Source of the DNA: Leptasterias polaris
Taxonomy: Eukaryota > Echinodermata > Asteroidea > Forcipulatida > Asteriidae
Direction of reading: 5' to 3'
Length of the DNA stretch: 64,000 nt
NCBI GenBank assembly: GCA_037783415.1
Contig: JAZGTN010000097.1
Span: forward strand, 4,402,001-4,466,000
Under the pieces are notes generated by a model. It was not told where the DNA came from. It was given only the letters and a program-made list of their open reading frames with translations, and did no database searches. The position numbers were made by a program, and so were the translations under genes. How positions within the stretch are numbered: position 1 is the first letter of the stretch; every line of letters starts with the position of its first letter. Below, piece by piece: positions 25,001 through 34,000 of this stretch.

Positions 25001-28000
25001 GAGACAGATTTGCTTGATAAGAATGGTAGTTGCTGTTTTGCTACAGTTGCTTTAATTGAGTGGTTGTAGCTGCGTATCGAATCTCATCTTAACTCCATGA
25101 TCCAAACATCATCTGCCTAATTAGACACAGATTGATGTTGTATGGGTACTAGAAATGAGAGAATTTCCCACCATGTCGGGAGCTTAAGCCTGGCTCATAT
25201 TTCATGTGTAGTGCCAGAAAGTAACGCAAATTTTTTTGCGCCCCAATTGGAAATCAGCTTAGACTGATTGTTAATTTATTTGCATCACGAAAACTCACTT
25301 AGCCTTCTCTGATTTATGCCACTAAGAATGTTTATCATTTGTTTTGGTTTTAGGACTGTGGTAAACACCTTTGTTAATTTTTCTGATTTTATTATTTTCT
25401 GATGAAAATGTTCATAGTTTTACCTCTTACCTCAGCACCGAGCCATCAGGCATGTGTTTTTTGTGTGATGAAATTTTTTCACCAAACCAAATTATGACTT
25501 TTTTTCATTTGCGCAAAAAAATTAATGAGAATTTATTTATTTTCGGAAGTTGAGTTTAAAGATGTTTTTAATATATATTTTTAATCCTATCCCATTCAAA
25601 ACCCAAACTTGCATCTTCTCTGGAAGTGAAGCAGTTGGGTTGGGGAATGATTACTGTAAGCAGGGTAGTTAGTTGGTTCTTGTTCTGAACATTGTTGTCA
25701 ACCAAATTTCATCTGTCTATCTAAATCCTAGCTATGTCAACTAGGACAGAGTCTGACAAAGAAAGTCAGACAGAGCAGGAGCAGGAGCAAGCTCGAGAGA
25801 AGAAAGAGAGGAAGTCTAGGAGACGACAGAAGCGACGCAACTCAGAACCTATGGGCAAGCTCATGAGAGGTCAAAAACAGGTCAAAGGTATGTCAGAGGT
25901 CATCGTAGAGAATTAGCTACAGTACGATTTCCTTTGGTCTTTATTGGTGTGCTTAATTTAATCTCACATTTCTTCCAGCAGATTAATCACAAAAATAATA
26001 CTTTTTAATAAAACAAAACAATGTTTGATTGACTTTGTTTTTTCGTTTCCAATATAATGGTTGATACTTACGTAAAGCTTTCTAACAAAGTATATTTTTT
26101 TCTTTTTATTTAGTTATTTTTGGGGTTGAGAATATAGCCTGTGATGATTACACAACACTATTAATAACAAAATAAATCAGTTGACGAGTGACTTATTTTA
26201 AGAAGTATATGATTTCATTTCACTATATTCTTCTAAACTGACTTGGATCGTGGGCTCTTTTATCCCTCTCTCTCTCTCTCTCGGGTCTTATTCTTTGCCA
26301 CTGTGTCTTGACTCTGCTAACACTCTGTTATCATTACTGGTTGCAGTGTGTAACAGTGTGTAACAGTGTAACTCACCTCTATGTTCATATCAGGTATTGT
26401 GTTACCATGAAGTAAAAGAGCTGTGTCATCAGTGTGCACATTTGCAATGTTGGATTATATTGACAACCACGGGGGAAAATATTTGCATTTATATATTTTA
26501 GTTTTATATAGATGTGGTAGGGGCTGAATTAAACCCTAACTGCAAGAAGATATTTCAATCCACTCTCAAAGTTCAAATCAATTCACACAGTTATTTAAAT
26601 CCCCCCCAAAAAGGGTTCTTCTAGACAGTGTGAGTTTGTGCGTAAGTTCTATCAAAAAAACAGTGGTTTAGTATCATCAAAATGTAGTTCCATGGTAACA
26701 GTGCAGCGTGGTTTTTAGAAGTTACCACAAAATACCAGAAAGGTGATTGAAAAAAGAATGAGTGACTAAATAAAATAACACTGGATTCTTTATGCACGTA
26801 GCTTGGTCACAGCCCTTTTATTGTCTCTGTGGTAACTCTCATATAAGGTGGCTGATTTACTAACGGCTTGGTGGTGGGTTTCAGTCATATCACTTCACTG
26901 TCCAAACAATTTTTACATATAAACATTGCTGTCAACACCTCAGCTCTGAAATAAGCAAACACATTCCTCTCCTCTCGAAAAGAAATATGCTCTCTACAAC
27001 TGTCTCTTTGTAACACTGTAGACAAGAATAGAAACTTCTGTGGTAGCTCACTACTTTTTAGTCTCTTTTGTGATACATCTTTTAGAATTTTATTAATTTC
27101 GAACTGTCAAATCCTCATGTTGGAAGTGTACATTTTATTTAAGTCTTTGCCAAAATGCTATGCAATTCTTGGAAATTATTGAAATTGAAGTTAGCGAATA
27201 GTATGCTTATTCTTCTTGAATCAAGATAAGGTACACTATTGGCAATGTTGGAAAATCTACTGCTGTTTTATGTCTTCTGCTTTGGATCAAAATAAGTTAC
27301 GACATTGGGACCGTTTAACAACACTGCGGTCTTACTCTCCTTGAATTTTGTTAAATCAAGACCAGATCCAACATTGTTTGTTATGTTGGAAAAGCTTCAA
27401 ACAAACAAAATTTGCTTACAATTTGAGTTAGATGAAGTAATTTCATATTTTTCAGACATTTCCTTTTTCATAAATATACTTGTTGCTTTAAAAATGTAAT
27501 TTGATATAAACTTTTAAAACTAAAAATCACATTTTGACAAGTTTCAAACATACATGTAAATATGTAAATAACCTATGACAAACCCTCATACCCATACTCC
27601 CATGGACATACTCCCGTGGACATGCATCCATACATGGTGACGGACATGGTGATAGACATCCAGGGGGTTTCTAGTTAAAGCTTTGCCACATTAATCCATG
27701 GTTTCTCCCATCCTTGCTTATACACTTTACAGCTGCAGTGGAAAGCATGATTATTAAAGGTGAGTGGGTGATTGCATTAAGATGGTACACCAAATCCTAC
27801 AAGATGCTTGCCTCAAAAGTCACAGCAGCACACCCCTTCCCCTTCCCCCCCCCCCCCCCCCCCTTCTCCTGGACATTCAGTGTAGCGCCATAGAAATATC
27901 TGCGGTGTAAATACGCCATCTTGTCTTCATGCTGTGGCCAGTTTCATTGAGCAAATAAAGAAAGGAATAGCTGAAATTTCTATCTACTGCAATTCTGCAA

Positions 28001-31000
28001 AATATAGTTTAGTTTATTTTTGACTTGTTTCTGTCAAGTAAAATGCTTCTCTGCACTTCCTCTCCAGTTCAGGGGACAATTGGAAGAATTGAATTTGTTG
28101 ACTTTTTAAACTGTCAAGTCCTTTCAGAGGCAACACATTTTACCACAGAAAAGAGACAATTGTATGATGCTACTGCCATACAAAGATACCATACAAAGCA
28201 TCCTCAACTCCTCCCCGCCCTGCTGCCCCCCAAGTCTGATCATCCTATGATCAAAGTATTAGTCATGCAACATTTGTCTAAATTCCCAGTCGCAATATAA
28301 CTGCTTGAATACTGCTCATAAAGGCATTGGATAAATACAAACCAATAACTTAAAATAACTTAAAATAACTTAAATCAGGCATGATATTCTTCCTACTTTA
28401 GTCTAATTTCCGATTTTTTTTGCTCTTAGAAAAATTAAAAAAATGGTTATTAAATAGCCTGAAAATATATATTAAACCATACACCATATGAACAAGTAGG
28501 TCAGCCCTTGTGCTCAAACATTATTTTCCTACCTTTTTACAAGCACCACATATCATGCTAATAAAATTAAACACATAAGCTTGAAAAAAACAAACTACCG
28601 TACTTTCAATAATGTGCAAATATAGCAAGCAGGTTGCCTTCAGCAAAGTTCAAATAATTTCAAAAGCATTAAAGGGACACGTTGCCTTGGATCGGGCGAG
28701 TTGGTCTATGAAAAGCATTTGAAACCGTTTGTTATGAAATGCATATGGTTAGAAAGATGTTTTTAAAGTAGAATACAATGATCCACACAAATAAGCCTCG
28801 AAATTGCGTGGTTTTCCTTTGACATCGTCAACTAACACGGCACGCCATTTTGTAGAGCCAAATTTTTGACTCCACAAAATGGCCGACCGTGTTAGTTCAC
28901 AAAGTAAAAGGAAAACCACGCAATTTCGAGGCATATTTGTGTGGATCATTGTATTCTACTTTTAAAACATCTTTCTAACCATATGCATTTTATAACAATC
29001 GGTTAAAAATGCTTTTCATAGACCAACTCGCCCGATCCAAGGCAACGTGTCCCTTTAAGATGGGATTGGTGTATTATCAAGATGCTGCACTGTGTGAAGT
29101 TTGAAGCAATGAGCATGTTTGTTTTATGTGTGGTTCGTCCATGTTGAAATCTTGGATTTGTTGAATTTCAGTCTCAGTTTTAAAAGTCTCAGTTTCTGAC
29201 CCAGAATTCTCGGTCTCTGTTGGAAGCCTCTGAGGTAAAACTTCCAGTTCTAAGTTTCTGTTGCAGACTTTGAGGTCTCAATCTTCATCTCGGATCTCAA
29301 AAGCCTCATTCTTGGTCCCAAGACATCAATATCTGAGTCTAAAGTGTAAGGTGTCAAGTTCTTAGTCTTGTTTACAGGCATCGAAAGCGTTCTTACTTAA
29401 CAGTGGTCCGCTGGCCAAATGCCAGTTAAAAACACCGGAGGACTAGTCAAAATTCTCTCCAATTGGTTCAGCTGGCCAGTTGTAAAGCATCCCTATTCGT
29501 TATGATATATGGACCGCAGACTAGCTGGTAGACTGTGAAATAGCACACTATCTGGTCCCGCTGACTAGTCACTGACAAAGTGTTAGGGCAAACCCTGATC
29601 AAGGTCTGAGTGTTGTTGTGTGTCCATTGTAGTTTTGTTTTGTATGTATGAACTATTCCATTACACCCATGCACTATTTCGTTAGACCCATGCAATTCAC
29701 AGTCATCTCTTGCAGCATGTTTCCTTACATGTGTGTAAAGTTATTCTGTTTCGAATGCTGTCATTTCGCATGTGTTTTCATAAAAATCATTTCATGTATA
29801 CCATTGCCTTTAGTCATTACCTCTTTGGGCTTTTATTTCATTTTGGTTTGTACGCATATTCTCATTCAGTTGCAAATATAATTTTTTTAACTTTGTTTGA
29901 ATGACAGGAATAATACATGTGTTTGATTTATATCTATGTTGAAATATTTAGAGAAAATTTTCATAGTAGATTAAGATAAAGACTTTTTGTTTGGTGCAGA
30001 CTTTTGATAAGAAACTTGCTGAGGAATCAACAAACGTACAATTGAATTGTGAGTTTCGGGCTAAGTTTCATAACTGTTAACCGCAGAAAAATATTCATAA
30101 GCGAAAGTGTATTTCATAAACCATCCAGAAGATTTGACGATGCGTGTGTGCATTCACAATGGATTTGCATTGTTGCGTCACACATCTGCTTACAAGAACT
30201 GCTGACAAGTTAGCGTGCCTATTACTCTGCTTATGGTTGAGATGTTTGTAACATAATAAAACTGTCCTGTGGGTTGCTCTGTAAGCAGAAGACTTCTGCT
30301 TATACAGGCCTCAAACTTTGCTCTTGAAGGGGCACATCAATTTTTGCCCTGGTGAGAGGCACTTCTATGAACAAAATGTCAATTTGTATTGGAACTTTGC
30401 AAAGGGCACCACAGTAAAATCACAGGGTTAATTCTGCCAAGGGCTTTATGGAACTGGCCCCAGAGTACAGTCAGTTTGTACTTCCTGGTTATCAGGTACA
30501 TCAAGAATAAAGTCTTAACTTGAAAAGTTGAGCTTGAATTGTTTCGATTTGTTTAACACCTACATGTGCAAAGCAAATGCTTCCATTCATTAAAATGCGC
30601 CAAATTAGCTAGTTTACGGCACTCTATGAGTAAATGCTTGAAAGGCTCAATAATTTGCACTGTTTGAAAAAGAAAGCATTGTGCATAAGTGCCGTCTTTG
30701 GTTTGATTAAAGTTTTCATATCATTATCATTTTCATTTTCCTCACATTATTTTCTCACAGGTATGAAAAAGCCAGATCTGTCAAAATGGGTAAGTCATTT
30801 CTCTCTGTGATAGAATTTTGATGGTTTTTGAGTTTAGTGATGAAAGATGTGAAAGTATTTTTGAAGACAGCAGGGGGCACTTGATACAGATTATTTATTT
30901 ATTTTATTATTTATTTGTATTATTTTTTTGCTCTGATATTTGATTGGTTTGCTCCCGTTTTATTGAAGTGATACTCAAAGTTCAAAGTTGCTCATTTTGT

Positions 31001-34000
31001 TCCTTTACAATTGCTGGTCTGTTGATGAATTTATTTGATATTTTGCCAGTTGTTTTAATTGTTTTGATATTTGGTTTGCCATTTCATATAATTGTTTTTC
31101 TGATGATATATCAATGTATTTCTTTTGTAATTGTTTTGCCGATAAACTTTTATCCTGCAAATTTATAAAATAGTTTTGCTGATAACTTTTGGACATTGCC
31201 AGTTTTGTAACTGTTTTGTTGATAAACCTATTTGTGTTTGCGAATATATGTAACTGTTTTGCCAATAAGTATATTTGTATATTTGCCAATTTATGTAATA
31301 CAGACTTATGAATTCGTCGGTATTTTTTCCTGATGTCAGGATTTTTCACTGGTCTCCCTGGGCCTTCAGATTTTCTTAAAAGAGGCAAACTTGCCATCGC
31401 AGATATGGAAAGACTTGGCCCTTGTCATGACCAGACCTTCAGATATCTATTTGAAATGATGTAGAGAGTCAGTCAACCTTTAACATGTAACAATCTGTAC
31501 ATTTAGGAAATTTCATTTCCACACCAAGAGGAAAAAATAATTATCAAATTTTAAGGATTTTTCATTTTCACACAATCTTATCCCTGGTAATAGTTTTGCC
31601 AATTAATACATTTGTATTAATACATTTGTATTTGCAAATTAACGTAATAGTTTTGCCGATGATAAATGTATTTGGTTCACCATACTATACATAGGACTGC
31701 TGGTATAATAAATGTAGTTGTAGTTAAGATATAAATGGCGCCTCATTCATAGATGCTAAGTTACACATGTTGTATCTTAAAACAGATACAAATCTAACCT
31801 CATACCTGACGTGAAATATCTGTTTTCTCCTACAGGCTGGGAGAAGATCCAGTGAGTTTTACATTCCTGATGAGGAATCTGATGAGGAATCAATAGAGTC
31901 ACCTTCAAGACAACCATCGCTTGTGGTATGTGTCTTTCTCTGTCTCATCCAAGGTTACGTGTAGAGTAGTGTCTTTGAAAGTTGTCAACAACAAAAATTT
32001 CTCAAACAATCACTTCATCATGCTGGATAAAAAAGGGTTCTTTAGGTCTGGAATTATACAGGGGCCGTTGTATCTGTTGCCCTGGTCTTGGCCTTGGTGC
32101 CCCTTCAAAAGTTTCCTATAGACTTCAAGATTTTTCAATGGGAATTACCTTTGCCGAATAAAAATGGCCTTGCCCTCCCAATGATGGAACTCCAGGCCTG
32201 TTTCTTATAACTGCTTTTAGGACACACAATCTATTTTGATGACACACTCTATTTATTCATTAACAAAAACCATGTTGTTTTTGTGTTTCAATACACAGGA
32301 TGAGAGCAACCCAGCAAGAAGAGGTAGCTTATCAGCTGGCTCTGACTCAACCAGAACACCAGACTCCAGGAGCCCGGATAAACAAGAACAACCACTTGGT
32401 AAGATTCAAGACTGGTTTATTTATTTCTATGCAGGCGGAAACAGTGTAGCTGGGCCAATGATTTGGAATAATCTTCCTACTGTCATTAGGGAATCTGTTA
32501 CTTTATCTACATTTCGTAAAGTTCTAAAGACTCACCTTTTTCCATGTTAATTGCTTTTATGTGCGCTATGATCTTGATGGAATAGCGCCTTATAAATTTT
32601 AATTGTTATGTTATGTTATGTTATGTTATGTTATGTTAAACAATGATAGCAATATTCAGAAGTTTAGGAATTTTGAACTTGAAAGCATACGCCGACAAAC
32701 AAAATGTAAAGTAGTTTCTGACATTTCTGTTCAATTTTCTTTTGTTTGTATCCCAACAGCCAACAACCTTAGCCAAAGACGAAGCCGTAACAGCATTGAG
32801 TTTGACGGCAATGTGTCCAGCACACACAGTGATGAAGAAAGAGACAGAGCCATGGAGAGAAGCAACTTATCCCGGAAGAGAGAGTCAAACAGAGACTCTG
32901 GAATCGGCAGCATGACGCTTTCTGAACATGCTGCAGTTGACGGTGATAAGGACGGTAGTGGCTCTAGCAGACGTTGTCCTGATCGGGGCAAGACCTCGGA
33001 GGACTTATCCAAGAAGATGGATCCTGTTCGAAAGCGTCTTGGATTGGATGATAGTGAAGAGGATGAGGACAATGCCATCGAGGAAGTAGTAGAAGGCTCA
33101 GACAGCCCAGATGAGTTGGAAGCCTTGGAGACATTGCCAGAAACAGTTGACAATGCTGCTGTTGGACATGAAGATGCCGTAGACTTAGAGACATTGCCTT
33201 CATATATTAAAAAGTTCTCATCATCGGAACCTTTCAAGCTTCGTTGTTCAAACATCAAGGGCTACCGGCCTCTAGGTGCTCATAAGAATGGGGATGTGTG
33301 GATTCCTATGTCTCTTGGCCCCCACATGAGGAGCAGGAGTGTATCTTATGGCAATCGGCCTTTTAGTGCTGACACCGCAATACACCCTCCGAGAATGCCT
33401 CTCTCCCGCTGCAACAGTGAGGATAGACAGATGTTGGCAGCAGTCAGTGAGATGTACAGTAGATCTCGCTCAGATCCTAATATGCTGGAGACCAGCACGT
33501 GTGAGGACAGAAGCAGGTCTGTCTGTTGCATCCCAACCTACACTGAACATCATGATACACAGGAATCACCACAAGTAGCGTCGGAGGAATCCTCTACATT
33601 TTCTTCAAATGAGAACCTTTTGGAGTCTGTCAACAATGCCTTCAAGATGTTGGGAGAAAAGTATTCTCAGCTTGATTTCTCTGAAAATAAAGATGAGGAT
33701 GAAAGTGAATCATCGAAGGATGAAACAGAAAGTACAGCAAATACTATTTCAGCTGGAACTGAGTCAACAGAGGAGAGAACCATCATACAGCCTATTCCAA
33801 AGGAAGAACCAGAAACAGAGATGGTTGTTGAACCTAAAGAAAAGCCACGTACTAAAACGGTCATCAAGCTTGCTCGTGAGTTTAGCCGAAAGGCCAAGGA
33901 AAGTCCAAAACTGGTTGTGACAAGACAGTCCAGTAGTGGCTCATGCTTGGAGCAGAATGAAACTGTTTTTGTTGATGGTGCCTCTGCAAAGGACGATAAG

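Noticed and set aside
31005..31397. 130-codon minus-strand open frame
   Set aside because: It lies over a degenerate AT-rich tandem repeat. The translation repeats KQL/LAK-like stretches and has no splice borders or family match.
32399..32550. Continuation of the penultimate PLEKHG exon into GNSVAGPMIWNNLP
   Set aside because: That sequence is a retrotransposon C-terminus after a good GTAAGA donor, not part of the GEF.
32603..32759. N-terminal extension of the last PLEKHG exon starting with MLCYVMLCYVML
   Set aside because: This is the (TTATG)n microsatellite tail of a LINE fragment and intron sequence. The true exon starts after the CCCAACAG acceptor at 32759.
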